Assembly: GCA_963678675.1 (NCBI GenBank)
Contig: OY783194.1
Span: forward strand, 32,776,278-32,840,277
Direction of reading: 5' to 3'
Source of the DNA: Xiphydria camelus
Taxonomy: Eukaryota > Arthropoda > Insecta > Hymenoptera > Xiphydriidae
DNA length: 64,000 nt
Shown: positions 44,093 to 56,405 of the stretch, in pieces
Layout of the letters: each line of letters opens with the position of its first letter
How positions within the stretch are numbered: the first letter of the stretch is position 1
Position numbers and translations under genes: made by a program
The notes under the pieces: model-generated
The model's database searches: none
What the model was told of the DNA's origin: nothing
The model's input: only the letters and a program-made list of their open reading frames with translations

Positions 44093-45049
44093 GCTCCCGG
44101 GTGCATTGCTCAACGTGGAACAGGGCGGCCCTGACTTTGAACTGTACGCTTCGCTGACGCGCTGCTCACCGTGGGAATGAATGGCACTCCGACGAGAGAG
44201 AATCCATTTATTTCTTATACTCCGCGTTAAAATATATCCCCCGAACGATACACGGCGATCTCTCACTCCCGCGATCTCAAATCTCGCCGAATGGAAACCG
44301 ACCGCGCTCGACCCGGCGAACCCGGTTCCCCTCTCCGGGGTTCGGAGCGCGCGCGGTACCCGGTCGACGATTAAAATTAGCCGGCAAAGTACACCGAAGA
44401 GTTTTCGCGCCGGGAGGGAAGATAAAATCGAGAGTAACGAACTCCGGGCCGACGAACCGCGACGACCGGCCGATCGTTGCTCGCGCGGATCGAATGTCGC
44501 GCGACTCGCGGAATTATGACGCATCGGGAGAGATTCGTCCGCGAGCGTTCCAACCGATTCGAATTCGAATCTTCTTTCCGATTCCGAACGATACCGGATG
44601 CTCCTCCCCGATCCCCTCTCGATTTTGTCGCTCCCGCCCAGCCTCCTTCGCACTCTCCCGACGAACTACAGGGAATACCGTGCGCACTCGAAGGACCGCA
44701 GGAATAACCGTCGCGGAGAAGCGTCGAACAACACGTACCTTGCCGATTGTCGCACTGGTACCAATCGAAGAAGGCGTTCGGAGAGCGTTCAACTTCCTTA
44801 TCACTGGCACTTTTATCGTTCTCGACCGGCCGACGTACCGGATGGGAAATGCGAAGCGCAAAGACGAACTTCTCCCTTGAAGCGAACCAACGACCGACCG
44901 CGACACTGACACTGCGGCGCGTATCGATACCGGACGGGGGCGCCTGTCGAGTATCAATTTTTCAGACGTCGTCACTTCCGGGAAAACGACTCGTCCTGAT
45001 GGCTGGGCTGCCGCAACGGCTCTGTCTCGGCGGCCCCGGGCCGCCCTGA
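44093..45049. other. intergenic, CpG-rich
   Basis: Frames are open on both strands because of composition. No domain recognised. Confidence 0.4.
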
Positions 45050-45155
45050 CTTTATAAACCAAGGTGCCGGGGCCTCGGTACCCCGGCGCACCGCGGCAAA
45101 ACGGCTCCACCATTGGCCGCTGCCGGCCAAAGGGGCCCCGCCATTGGCGGCCGGA
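45050..45155 (+). promoter_or_regulatory. promoter-like region: TATA-like box and duplicated CCAAT module
   Basis: TTTATAAACC at 45051 is followed by two copies, at a 30-base period (45094 and 45124), of a module ending in CCATTGG (inverted CCAAT) at 45110 and 45141. The sequence is very GC-rich. No coding region downstream is convincing, so promoter activity and direction are inference. Confidence 0.35.
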
Positions 45156-46264
45156 CATAGCGGTACCCTGGCGCGTCAACAGTCTCGGCGCGCTCCTCTC
45201 TGGATTTGCTCCGATGTTTCCGCGCGCGCTCGCGCCCGGTGCGGGAGGCTAGTTACTCCGTGTAATTGGGGAACCAGTGACATTTTACCGTTTTTTTCTC
45301 CTTTCCTCCTTCGTCCTCGGCGCGTACGCGAGTCTTTCCTCTTTTTTTGCAGACCCGCGACGGACCGACGCGCGTGTGTCATCCGCGAGCGCGGATTAGG
45401 ATCGGTTCCTGCGGGACTGTTTCTACTTCTCCCCTCTCCGCTCGTTATAGTCGTCTCGGGATCTCGACGACTCTCGGACCGCGAGCGGCGGCGTGCAGGT
45501 CGGATCGTTTTTGCGGGCTCGCCTCCTCGCGGGATTTTGGGGGACGTGTGAACTTGGCCGAGGCGAGCGTAAGGAGATCGGCGCGTTGGCCCGAATGAGG
45601 AAGTTCGCGCGTCGAGGAGACGATTAGAGAGGGAGGAAAAAAATGTGTAGCTTTCGACGGACGTCGCCGCTTTGTCGCGGGACGGACGAATGGATGATTG
45701 ATTGTGTACGCAGGTCGGAAGGAAGAGGGAGAACGCTGAGTACGTTGCGAGGTAGACCGTCTTCCTTCTACCGTAGACGGAGAGAACAATCGAAACGACG
45801 AACGAACAGTGCTCGCTTCTTTGTCTCGTCGAACACATGGACCAAAGTGCGGACGTGACCGTGACTCCGGGCAATTAGTAAGCTGACGACCGGAGAAGAA
45901 TCTTCGACCCGCCGGACCTCTTCGGTCCTGTATCCACTGCGGTGCGATCCGAGAATCGAGCGTGGCCGTAGTGGTCGAACAGAGCGAGGTGTGGTGAAAT
46001 TTGTTAACCCTACAGTGGCCGCGTGACGTGATTTCTGAAATCAAATGAGTAGATATAAGTTGAAAGATCCTAATTGCTAAAAAAATTAATGTATATTGGA
46101 TTGACGTTCTGTTATTGTTTGTTAAGGGATTTCTGAGATTCAATAATAAAAGACTTAATATGTTTTGCAGGTTTATTCATTTTTATAATCCTTATTTCGG
46201 GTGACGAGTTTCTACCGCGCGAACGCTTTAGGGCTAAGTAAAAAATCAAAATTTGTGAACTCCA
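45156..46264. other. intergenic downstream of the promoter-like region
   Basis: CpG-rich to about 46000, then an AT-rich patch after TTAACCCTACAGTGGCC at 46004, a start similar to other TTAA-flanked elements but with no matching right end. No gene confirmed. Confidence 0.35.
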
Positions 46265-46509
46265 CACCGAGAAAAATAATTAGGTTCAAATGACAAGACA
46301 CGACAAATTAAATGCGTCAAGTTATTCTAACCAAAATACTGGCCAGTGGAACTAAATATCAAGTTATTCTAACCTTATGTTAGTTATTCCAACCAAACGT
46401 TGTTATTCTAAAAAAAAAAGTGGTAAATTTAACCAAATAAGTCGAGAATCCATGTTTCAACAAACGGCCTGGTCATCGTCTCCAAGATTTTGGTGTGATT
46501 GACCGAGTC
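46265..46509. mobile_element. MITE family B, copy 4, right end lost
   Basis: CACCGAGAAAAATAATTAGG at the left and a full family B interior, but the element stops at ATTGACCGAG without the ATTATTTTTCTCAGTG end. Confidence 0.75.
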
Positions 46510-47329
46510 GACGACGAGCAGTGCGGAAAACAGAGAATCAGCTTTTATCCAAAATGTCGTAAACCACGTGCGACGCAAACGGATGAACGCACCGTCATTT
46601 ATCTCCCGACTCGCGAGGTCTTTACCCGCTCCGATGTGCGGATCGAGCAACGACCGTTCGACTGTCGTCGAACAGACTTCTGCGGACACGTTGACCACTG
46701 AACCGTGAAACTCTCGCAGATGCACGGGAGGATTGTTAGAGCGGAATGCAGTCCCGATAATGTTGCACCTCCTGCTGCGAACGAGCAGCGCTGCTATAGG
46801 AAACGCGTGCTCGCACACCGGTAAAGAGAGTTGTGCGGCGGTGGCGAACTCGACGGGTCAGGGCCGGCGAGCATCGCGTCCCGCGCATCGCATCCGAATC
46901 ACCTCTTTCAACGCGGCGACAACGGTGTGTCCTAATGGCGCCGTCGCCGCGAAACTCGTTAAGGCGGCACGCGAAGTTTTCGTCATTAGACGATGACGGC
47001 GAAGAGCCTCGAAGAGACGCTACGCTCGCGCCACGAGAGGAGGTCATTACCGGCAATTGCGTTTGCGAGAATTGCGCGCGTTTCCGTTCCCAAACAAAAT
47101 TGAATCCTCATTCGACCAGGCTCGCGCGCGACATCCAGCTTTATTTCCCATCGCTCGCCGCCGTTCCGGAATCGCTTTCTTCCGGGAGCCGTCCGGATTC
47201 CAGTGACGGAGAAACGAGATCGAGCTCGTCGTCGGGACGCGCCTGCGCCGCGAGAAAAATCTTGGAAGAAACACGATTTAATCAGAATTCGTGATCGAGT
47301 TTGAAGCCAACTGTATTTCGGTCTTCTCG
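46510..47329. other. intergenic, no gene seen
   Basis: CpG-rich. Several overlapping frames open on both strands, none with a recognisable domain. Confidence 0.4.
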
Positions 47330-47452
47330 TGAAAAAAATTCATATTTTTAAATTTAATTTGTAATCTGTACAGATATCCGATATCAGAGGAAAATGAAAA
47401 TGTCCGAAAAAATAATTATTCGCAGAGTTACAAGCGCGTTTGTCTCTACATT
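47330..47452 (+). repeat. repeat family T, third copy
   Basis: Contains TTTTTAAATTTAATTTGTAA and AAAAATAATTATTCGCAGAG, matching the pair at 9366-9470 (inverted) and 10770-10910. Confidence 0.55.
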
Positions 47453-47998
47453 TCGACGTTATCGAAACGCAAGAGAGACACACTTATGCCAAGCAACGAG
47501 TGCACTTTTCTCTCGGCGTGGTTGCGCTTTCGACGACGGTCGTTCGTCTCTTGGCTGCGTGCAACGGGATCGGCCTCGTTGTCGCGGGTGCGAAGTCTGC
47601 GTGCACCTTGCGCTTCGACCGTGACCGTCGCCGGTTCGTCACCGCTACGCTGTGTCTGGTGTCTGAATAAATTCCGGAGAAAAAAAAGTCACGCGTCGGC
47701 ACGCGCTTGAGTGCACGCATGCGATCATCGAGTCTTTTTTTACAGTCTCCGATTTTCCGTGGGGATGTTTATACCCGTGAAACTTTGGCACCACTTTTGC
47801 TGATCCCATTTGGCCTGATTGAGATTCGAATTTTAGAGAAGTCTCGTGGTCGCCTAGCGTCGAACAAATTCGATTACAAATCGGAGGAGTAACGGTTCTG
47901 TCGCCCGTTAGACCGGCTTGATGAATAAACACCCCCATTTTCCGTATTACGAATGTCAGAAATTCTCAACACGATGAGTACTTAGATAAGCATACCTA
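47453..47998. other. intergenic, no gene seen
   Basis: Mixed sequence without recognisable features. Confidence 0.4.
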
Positions 47999-48286
47999 CA
48001 CGGAAAAAAATGACTTTGCAGTTTAACAAAACTAGGCTTTGCCGAGAATTTCTCGCTTTCACGACAAAAATATTATCCGTGTCAGCAAAAGATACGTCCA
48101 ACAATGGTAAAAATATTAGCTAGAATAGCAAATACTTTTACCGAAAAAAATTGCACTGCGACTGCAGTTATATTTGCCATTATCGAACACATCTTTTACT
48201 ACCACACATAATATTTCGATTATGACAGCAAAAAGTTCCCAGCAGAACCTAGTTTCGCTGAGACTGCTGAATCATTTTTTCCCGTG
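47999..48286. mobile_element. MITE family H, copy 2
   Basis: TA, then CACGGAAAAAAATGACTTTG; right end TTTTTTCCCGTG, then TA. The interior TTTGCCGAGAATTTCTCGC matches copy 1 at 36505. Confidence 0.85.
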
Positions 48287-49000
48287 TACCTGCTACGGTC
48301 GTCCGTCCGTCCAGTGTACGCGAGGTATCCCGAACACGAGTATCGCAAAGATCCGAGCCATTGTCATCGATAAATTCCACGTCCCGGATAACATCGCTCG
48401 TCGCTTCCCCGAGGCGTCCTCGTGGACGTCGAAGAACGGCAAAAGAGTCTTCCAACGGCGAGCGAGAAATACACACAGCCCGCAGCGCGATCTTTGCTCG
48501 CTCATCATCCCTGGCGAACCGTACCAGACGCACCTCGCCCCGCCTGGAACCCGCGGACGCTCTTCCGTTGCCGGCACTGTCGTTATTGGCTCTGAAATCG
48601 TTATTCATTAGGTAGTTCTTCCGACGACCGCTTCGCCTCGTCGTTACGAGCCCCCGTCGTCTTTTCTCTCAGAGCGCGTGTACTGGTGCCTCAACTCCTC
48701 CTGGGCCTTATCTTCTCCGCGTCGCGCCGCGGCGCTCTCTGCGCCTGGACCTCGACGCTTCGGTGCGGTAAGCGTGTACGCGAACGATTTTCGCGTAGCT
48801 CCTTCGCGCGCGCCGGCTAAATCGGCGTTCTGGCGCCTCGCGTCCTTGGAGGGTCGTTCGAGGTCGCGGCAACCGGTTCCCGCCATTATCGCACTCGTCA
48901 ATCATCCGGGTAATGCCTTCGTGAATTATTTTCGGACTTCACTTTCCGGTGGATCGCGGGCGATTTTTTGTCTCTTTACACCGAAGTTTCTTTGGCGTCT
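48287..49000. other. intergenic, CpG-rich
   Basis: No gene recognised. Open frames on both strands reflect composition. Confidence 0.4.
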
Positions 49001-49222
49001 GCGCGGAGAACAAAATTAGTAAATTTGACTAAATTGACGGCCACGGGCGGCGGAACGTCGATCTAGTTAGTTGAATTAAATAATTTGGTTATAATGATTT
49101 GAAATTGTCAGACGAAAACAAGCTGTGGTCAAGTCTGGCAAATGATTAGTTCAAGTAACTAGATCCGTGTTCTCTCCCGCCCGTGACCGCTAATTTAGGA
49201 TCTACTACATTTTTTTCTTGGT
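49001..49222. mobile_element. MITE family O1
   Basis: Left GACGGCCACGGGCGG is mirrored by CGCCCGTGACCGC at the right. The right edge TTTTTTTCTTGGTG resembles the shared terminus; the left end is degraded. Confidence 0.6.
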
Positions 49223-49253
49223 GAAAATCGAAGGTAATATTGTGATGCACGTA

Positions 49254-49412
49254 CACACTCAAAAAAATTTGGCCACAACTAGAAAATTATAGTAATTGCA
49301 GTGATAATTTTCCTCGCAATAGCGAGAATTCTTGCTACGCTAGCAATATTTTTCTAGTTGTGTCTGAGGCAGCCAGAAATACAGCTGGATTAGCTAAATA
49401 CTTTTTTCAGTG
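49254..49412. mobile_element. MITE family O2
   Basis: CACACTCAAAAAAATTTGGC at the left; CTTTTTTCAGTG at the right. Short inner mirror ACAACTAGAAAATTAT / ATATTTTTCTAGTTGTG. Confidence 0.7.
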
Positions 49413-49603
49413 CACTGAAAGAAATAAGTATGATAGTGACAACTATTCTGGACTCGACTGCTCAAGTTTGATAATTAACACCAGTTTTTATAGCTGTCGT
49501 AACAATTTTTAATTACCGGAGTATTAATATGAAACTGATGCTGATTACAAAACTGGCACAGTTGAGTCCAAAATAATTGTCATAATTACTTCTTTTCTCA
49601 GTG
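49413..49603. mobile_element. MITE family O3, abutting O2
   Basis: CACTGAAAGAAATAAGTATG at the left; ACTTCTTTTCTCAGTG at the right, with inner arms GACAACTATTCTGGACTC / GAGTCCAAAATAATTGTC. It starts at the base after O2 ends. Confidence 0.8.
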
Positions 49604-50520
49604 TGGACGAAGAGATGGGAGATTTAGCTCATTTTATTACACTTCTAGCGGCCGAAGGAGTCGCAGCCGACCCGGTCGTTACCGTTTCTCATTTCGCGAG
49701 ATGTGGACGGAAAAATCGCGTGGAGAATGGCACCGGGGACAGAGAAAAGTTACGGGAGAGAGAGAGAGAGAAACAAAAAAAAACGACGACCTACAAGTAA
49801 CTGTCAATGCCTCGTCTACAGGGCAGGAAGACCCTAACTTGGACCGTGAAGAGAACGCTAGGCCAACGGGTGTCCGAAATCCGGGTGACTGGTCCACCTA
49901 AGTGTCTAACCGTAACGTTTTATGGTTTGCGATTTTGTTTTTAGGTATAAAACGCATGCGGTTTGTACTTCTTTGTTACCCTGATTGTGCCGTGTTGGTA
50001 CCTCCGAAGGTGTATTATTGTTTACGTTAATTCGGTTCTCTCATTACTTTTCTTTTATTGTCGAATTTGAGATGCGATCGTTGAAAATGCGCAATTCCTT
50101 GAAATATGCTCATCGATTGCTGGAATCCGAGATTACCAATCGCGAGAACTTGGAATTCCATTCTATGGCTTCGTCCCGATCTCCGTCGTCGTAGGACAAC
50201 ATCCGCGACTCTCTCTCTCCCTCCCTCTCTCTCTTTCTCTCCTCTATTCCGTCATGTTCCGAATATGGCACTACTCGATCTTCTTTTTGCGAGTATCGTT
50301 CGTCCGATCTTGTCTCTTTATTCTCCGACGATCGATAGGCGCGATCGATCGTCGCCTTGTATCGCTACAAAGGATCCATTAGCTTGGCTGTGGATATACG
50401 TGACCGCGCGATGAAAAAATGCGAAAGAATCGAGACGGTGTATCCTCTACAGAGAGCGGCAACTCTGGGCACTATTCATGTCGACGGTCACTTCGACCGA
50501 CAAATTATTTTTCTCAGTAT
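49604..50520. other. intergenic, no gene seen
   Basis: Contains a GAGAGA run near 49757-49770 and a CT-rich run near 50205-50240. Nothing coding recognised. Confidence 0.4.
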
Positions 50521-50690
50521 GTGCTGAAGAACAATTTTTCCTCAGAAACTAGTAAATTGCAATGTAAACTATTACGATTCAATGTTTTCGAAAGAAAAAT
50601 TATTATACAGCAATTTATCGCGTGTACCCTTTTTACTGTAAATACAGTCAAATTTACTAGTATCGGTCTTTCCATCAAGATCGTGGAATC
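50521..50690. mobile_element. MITE family I, copy 2 (partial)
   Basis: ATTTTTCCTCAGAAACTAGTA and TTTTACTGTAAATACAGTCA parallel family I copy 1. The end with GAGGGTTTTCGG is missing. Confidence 0.55.
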
Positions 50691-52718
50691 TGCAAAAAAA
50701 ATTGCGGGGAATCGGCCGAATCTCCGGAAAAAGTCCCAGGGAAAGTCTGCGCGCAACAAAAAGTTCCAGTTGAATGCGAACATAATAGAAAAATTTATTT
50801 GAGATGAATAGGAATTTATTCACATTGTACAAAAGTCTATTAATATTATAAAGGTGAACGGTGTTATTTTGTTACTAATGACTTGCTGAATAAAGAGTGC
50901 ATAAAGAATAGATTTCTACCTTACCGGCTAACTTAAGTTTCTGGACGGTTCCCTAGCAGCTGTCATTCCTGAGCAGCCGTTAGTTGTCCACACTGCCGCT
51001 AGATGTGTACTATTCTCGCAGGTAAAGCAAGTCTCTGAAGTAATGAAATTCAGTGCTCCAGGCTGGGAAAGTTACTCTGGTTTCCCTTCAATACACGTAT
51101 AAATCTTTCGCCTTTTACTAAAGATTTCCGTGGAGGGGAACAATTGATGAGTCTGTAAACAATTTTTTGTGTACCCGGCTCTTCGGCCGGGTCGTGAATT
51201 ATACGAAAATTAAGATTTCATTTTTAGGATTCGGGTACCTATAAGAAATTCGCTCCAGTTCTACGCGCAATGGTCGAGCTTCGCGGGTAATAGAACTACG
51301 AGGGATTTCTTAAACGTACACCGTACTCGCAATTGCATAGACGAAGATATCGCTGAGATTCCCGCGCGCCCCGGGCTCATTCGACGAGCGAGCAGGGTAT
51401 CACTTAAAATGAAATCGAAGGGTTTCCGGTTGCATAAAATAACACGGAGCGATCCCAACTACCACTCTCTAGGCTGCGTAAAAAGTCTCGCTTCACTGCA
51501 CTCATCCCGGGGCTACCGCCGCGTGACCGTACGAAAACGTGCGTATCGCTGGGTAATTAACGCGAGCGAGACTCCGAGAGGCGCTTGTTTTTCGCAGCGC
51601 GGTTCTCGTCGCATAGGACGGGCGTTGCGTTTCACTCGAGACGACGCGTTTCCCCCGAGCAGCGGAAGAAGCTTTTTGCCCCGGCGGGGAACACAGCCGT
51701 GTGTCTCGCACCGCGAGGTACCAGCCGGTGTTGGGGTGGTTCGCCCAGTGACCGTGGCGAAGGAGCAAAGGATACGGCGGTGGAATGAAGGTTGACGGCG
51801 GAGAGAACTCGTGCTCGATCGCGACGCGAGTTATAGTGATTAGTCGGAATGTCTCGAGGCACGTAGCGAGTAGTCGCGGCGAGCATCGAGTCGATTTATC
51901 GCGCACGAAATATAACCCCCCGACCGCTGCAGTCGTCGTGACCTCGAGTCGACCGGCTCGTTTGCGGCCGGTCGCCGTGGCGACCCCGCGCGCCGAGGCC
52001 CGCGAACGAATTCCTGCCCCTTCCGATCGCGAGGAACGGAAGCCCCGGCGACGGACGAACTGCCGATTTCCGTCGTGCCCGCTCTCCAGCGCGCGGCCGT
52101 GCAAAAAGGCGAAGCCGCGATACGCGGCACGAGCGGACCCGGGATGGAAGCCTTTCTTCTGGGCGCTCTCGGATTATTTCGAGTTGTTTTGCGCCAATCA
52201 AAGCGTTTTAGGAAGGGAACTGCAGGCGAGCGACTGGTTCGTTATACCGTTCCTCGATTTGTCGCGCTCGACGTGCCGTCCGGCTGGGATCGATGTCCCT
52301 TCGTCGAGATGTCCGTCCGTCCCGTTAGAGGAGAGCGCTTCTCGAGAGAGGAGAGATGAGAGAGGATCGATCGGCGACGCTCGATCGTGGATGTACAGAC
52401 GGGCGGAGGAGTGAGACGTCGCGCGTCGGGGATGGGTGACGGGGAGTCGAGGGAAGGAAAGGGGAGGAGGATCCGAGAAGAAGAAAGGGTGAAGTCGCTT
52501 TTTTCTTCTTCCTTGCTTCGCGTCTCCGACGAGAAAACGCATTAATCTCCTCCGACTTTGTCTCTACGTCCGCGTCATCCCCGAGATTCCGATCGGGATG
52601 ATCCGCGGTATCTGTACCGCGGTAGACGACGTCTCGAACTACCACCCTACTTATGGTAGCTCTCACACCAGGAAAGAGATTAAGTGTAGCGTCATACGAT
52701 GCGTTTTTCTCAGTTCTA
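50691..52718. other. intergenic, no gene confirmed
   Basis: 50800-50850 echoes family P (GATGAATAGGAATTTATTCAC). A small GC hairpin (CCCGGCTCTTCGGCCGGG) lies at about 51175-51192. 51500-52420 is CpG-rich and open in frames on both strands; no domain recognised. Confidence 0.4.
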
Positions 52719-53137
52719 CACGGAGAAAAATAACTTGGCGATCTAATCAAAATTCTGGAGACGATGACCAAACGGTTTGGTGAAATATGAATCCTCCGAC
52801 TATTTGTTTAAACTGACCACTTTTTGGTTACGCTGTAAAAAAAATTGTATTAAATTTAATATATGTAATTGTACATAAAGTGCTTATCCGCGATACGTGT
52901 TTATTAATATACCCTGTTATGAAATTTATAAGGGTAATTTCACAAGAAAACAGGTCTATTAATTTTCATAATCACGTATTGGAAAAAAGCTTTATATAAA
53001 AGTATATTAGATACAAATTTTGTTTACAGTGTAGAGGAACTTGATATTTGTTTCAACTGACCAGTATTTTAGTTAGAATAACTAAACGTGTTCAGTTAGA
53101 TGGGTTTTGCAATTTAACTTAATCATTTGTTTCCGTG
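52719..53137. mobile_element. MITE family B, copy 5, with nested family C
   Basis: TA, then CACGGAGAAAAATAACTTGG; right end TCATTTGTTTCCGTG, then TA. Split by the family C element at 52831-53031. Confidence 0.85.
52831..53031. mobile_element. MITE family C, copy 2, nested in family B
   Basis: TA, then CGCTGTAAAAAAAATTG; right end TTTTGTTTACAGTG, then TA. Arms carry ATACCCTGTTATGAAATTTA and a mirrored TTTTCATAATCACGTATTGG. Confidence 0.85.
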
Positions 53138-53139
53138 TA

Positions 53140-53376
53140 TAAATTGTAAACAAAAATTTGTATTTTTAATAGGTATACTTTTTACATAAAATTTGTTTCC
53201 AATACATGATCATAAAAATTAATATACTCTGTAATTATGAAAATTAACACATTTCCTTATGAAATTGTCCTCATAAATTTCACAACAGGGTATATTAATT
53301 TTCACAATCACGTATTGCGTAAAAGTGTTATATACAATTTATTATATTAAATTTAATACAAATTTTTTTTACGGCG
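53140..53376. mobile_element. MITE family C, copy 3, abutting family B
   Basis: AATTGTAAACAAAAATTTG at the left; AATTTTTTTTACGGCG then TA at the right. The interior has two AAAATTAATATACTCTG/AAAATTAACACATTTCC segments, longer than copies 1 and 2. Confidence 0.8.
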
Positions 53377-55127
53377 TACATGTACGAGCAGTAAAAATAC
53401 TTGGAACAGCTCGCGCAAACCGGGCGAAGATCGTTTGATGCCCCGTCGGACGAAGAGAAAATTGCTCAACGGGCTTGAACGCGAGCCGCTCGCACCTGCG
53501 CGATATCGTCAGCCGAAGGGCATTTTTAGGTAAATCGTATAGATAGGCTAATTCCCCGTCATTAAGCGCTCAGATCGGCCGCCGTTGTACGGAGGAATTG
53601 AGGCATCAGCCTGGCGTTTTGTTTTTGCTTCCTTCGGGCGCCGGACTCGCTGTCGTGTGGCTCCGAGCGTTGGACCTCGCGCGCCGCCTGGCAGTGAATT
53701 CCCAACGGATTGAATAAGAGGATTACGACTTACGATCGATCATCCGCACTCGCATCGTGCGAGGTCGGATCGCTACGACCTGATCGCGCGAGTATACGGA
53801 ACGTTTCCTTCCAGTGCGGCGGTGCTCTGGCAGGCTTTTTGCTCCGAGCCCTTCGCCTTTCTTCCTCGACGTCGTCCTTCTTCTCCGCTCCCCCACCCCC
53901 TTTCTTACTCTCCGTCTTCGACTCTAGCCTTCCACCACGCGTAATCACTATATTTTAGTTCTTCGTTCGAGCACCGAGCTCGGCCTAGAGTCTCTCTTCT
54001 CGACGTTGCCGCTCTTCAGGGTTCAGGGTCGGTCAAGGACTCTCGCGCTTGCCGCAGCGCGGCGACTGATCCTTCCAGCGGCGTCCGGGCGGCGTTCTCT
54101 CGCGCCTGGTTGAGGCTCGACGCCGCGCGATCGAATCGCGTTCTGCTTTTCTTCCTCTCTCTCTCTCTCTTTTTAAACGTAGGGCTAGGACAGCGGTTGT
54201 CGCTGAGTTCGAATGTGGTTAGGTTATTTTAGGTCGCCTTGCTTTACATTGTATTTGCTATTTCGTTTTATAATTATATTTGTAATTTTATTTTGTTTTG
54301 CTTTACCGCTGTTTTTGTATTATTACTTTATTTTATTGAATTTTATTTGATTTTGTTAAGGGATCCAGAACATCTGGGTGGCATCGTTTCTTTTTTATTG
54401 GGATACATTTTGTTTCTTCTACTCGATTTGATAAATACAGTCATGCGCCGCAAAGGCCTGTGAGTCCTTGGCGTAAATAAACGTTCTCTCCCTCTCTCTC
54501 TCCCTCTTTTCCCGAAGCATCGATTTCAGAGCGAACTTATTAATCTCCCGACGGGATCGTTAAAGTGATAATGATGGTTATTACTTATTAGACGGTAAAT
54601 TACACGTCGTACTGCAGCGCGAGCAGGCGTTCCTTCCCGGAACGAGCGACGGCTGGCATTCCTCGGTATCGCTCATCCTTCCTCGGTAACGAACCCCGAA
54701 GAGTGATTTATTGGTCGAGCTACCGTCGAGCGGAGATCGATCCGCGGCAGTCGCCCGAGTCATTTCACTTTCGATCCCCGCGATCGCATCTAATCGGACG
54801 GCCCCCGGGACGTCGAGCCGCGAGAACGTCATCTTCGTCGCGTTCTTCTTCTCGACTCGAGCGCGTTCTTGCCTCGGTCACTCTGTCGCCGTCGTCGTCC
54901 CGCTCGCCGCGAGGTGTCTCGACGAGTAACAACAGCGAGGCGAACCGCCGTCGCGAGTCGCTCTTCGTCGTTTGCTTCCAGCTGGATCTTCATCGCGAAC
55001 GCGTAAACGAGTTTCCTTTATTTATACAGCGCTCGGCGTTGATTGGATTTATCACCTTCGACTTCTTCGGTAATCCAGTACCGACGATGCGCGATCGGCG
55101 GATCCGCTGAATCTCTATCGCGGATGT
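53377..55127. other. intergenic, no gene confirmed
   Basis: CpG-rich with an AT-rich island at 54235-54360. A 74-codon hydrophobic frame at 54239-54463 is most simply explained by T-rich sequence. 54890-54990 is CpG-rich. Confidence 0.4.
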
Positions 55128-55383
55128 TTGCTAAAAAAAAAGCAATTAGTCGGATCTACCAAAAATTATTTACGGGGTCGCAAGTAATTATTTATTTAGA
55201 TCAATTTGACTTTTTTTTTCATATCAATTTGACATTTCTTCATTACAATCACATACTATTTCACGTGATTGCGAGGAACAAATATTTAATTGACACGTTG
55301 CAAAATTTAATTGATGTAAATAAATAATTACTCGCGACCCCGCGAGTAAGTTTCAGTAAATCAAACTAATTTTTTTTCTCTGC
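55128..55383. mobile_element. MITE family A, copy 5
   Basis: AGCAATTAGTCGGATCTACC and GGGGTCGCAAGTAATTATTT at the left; ACTCGCGACCCCGCGAGTAA and TTTTTTTTCTCTGC at the right. The left terminus is degraded. Confidence 0.75.
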
Positions 55384-56107
55384 TTTAGCCACCGATCTAT
55401 TTATAGAGGAGGCGATGCCGCGGCAGAAGATGAGCCGTGGACCGAGCCCGGAAGTCGGTTATATACGCGCGCGTTGCCGCAGTCGGAGGAGTTCGACGAA
55501 GACACGAGGCGGAGGCCGATCTCACGGTCCAGGCGAGGCTCTTCGGGCGGCGGACGCGCGCCGCAGTTCCCCGCGCTCCATCGGCACTCGCTACCAACTT
55601 CCGCCTGTGGCTGCCGGTACCCGATGCCGTTGCTTCTTCGTCCTCTTTTTGATCCTTCTTTCGCCGCTCTTCTGATTTCCCAGTCGTACAATAATTAGCG
55701 CGCTGCAACGTTCAAGCCTCTCGCACCTTTTGCTCGGCTCGCAATCCTTTTTCTTCCCTTCCCATCACGGCTCTCGCGCGATCTCTTCCTCTTCCTCGCG
55801 CTTCTTCGGCGGGACGTGCGGGAGGAAGACCGCGATGGAGCTCGAGCGTAACTTCCCCGGCGAACGTAAATAAACGCTGCCGAAGCGTGAAAGAGTTAAC
55901 GCGCGGAAAACTGGAAGGGGTACGGACGAAGAAATGGTACGTCCGAAGGAAACACGACGAGGGAATTATATTCGAGGACGTTTACGCTGCGCGATATCGC
56001 GTGAAGATTCTTCCGCTGAGAATCCACTTGTGGTTCGTAACTCGTTCGGAAAGAGGGATAACCGGCCGGAGGAAAAAGTTCAGCCAGCACGGAATCACTG
56101 ATATTAC
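55384..56107. other. intergenic, CpG-rich
   Basis: No gene recognised. Frames on both strands are open by composition. Confidence 0.4.
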
Positions 56108-56405
56108 CGGTGAATTTTACTGTATTTACAATAAAAGAGGTAAAAATTGAGGGTTTTCGAATGTTAACATTTTTTTGTTCAACTAACAAGCATTGTCTTC
56201 TCAAAATTAACGTTGTTTTTTCGAAAGAAAAATTACCGTACAGCACTGTAACAATTTTTACAATATGGTATAAAGTTAGCTTTTTTTTGAAAACATCAGA
56301 TCATGATAATTTATATTACATTTTACCAGTTTGTTCTCCAGCTCGGTAGGAGCATCCGAAAACCTTTATGCGCACCTTTTTTTTATTATAAATACAGTAA
56401 ATCAG
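56108..56405. mobile_element. MITE family I, copy 3
   Basis: TTTTACTGTATTTACAATAA and TTGAGGGTTTTCGAATG at the left; GCATCCGAAAACCTTTATG and TTATAAATACAGTAAA at the right, in mirror arrangement. Confidence 0.7.

Noticed and set aside
51175..51192. GC-rich hairpin CCCGGC...GCCGGG
   Set aside because: Short stem in a eukaryotic intergenic region; no RNA family recognised around it.
51502..52414. Frames of about 200 codons on both strands
   Set aside because: Mutually overlapping, no recognisable domain, CpG-rich composition; no splice or start support.
54239..54463. 74-codon hydrophobic frame resembling a small membrane protein
   Set aside because: It sits in a T-rich island where Phe/Leu/Ile codons arise automatically.
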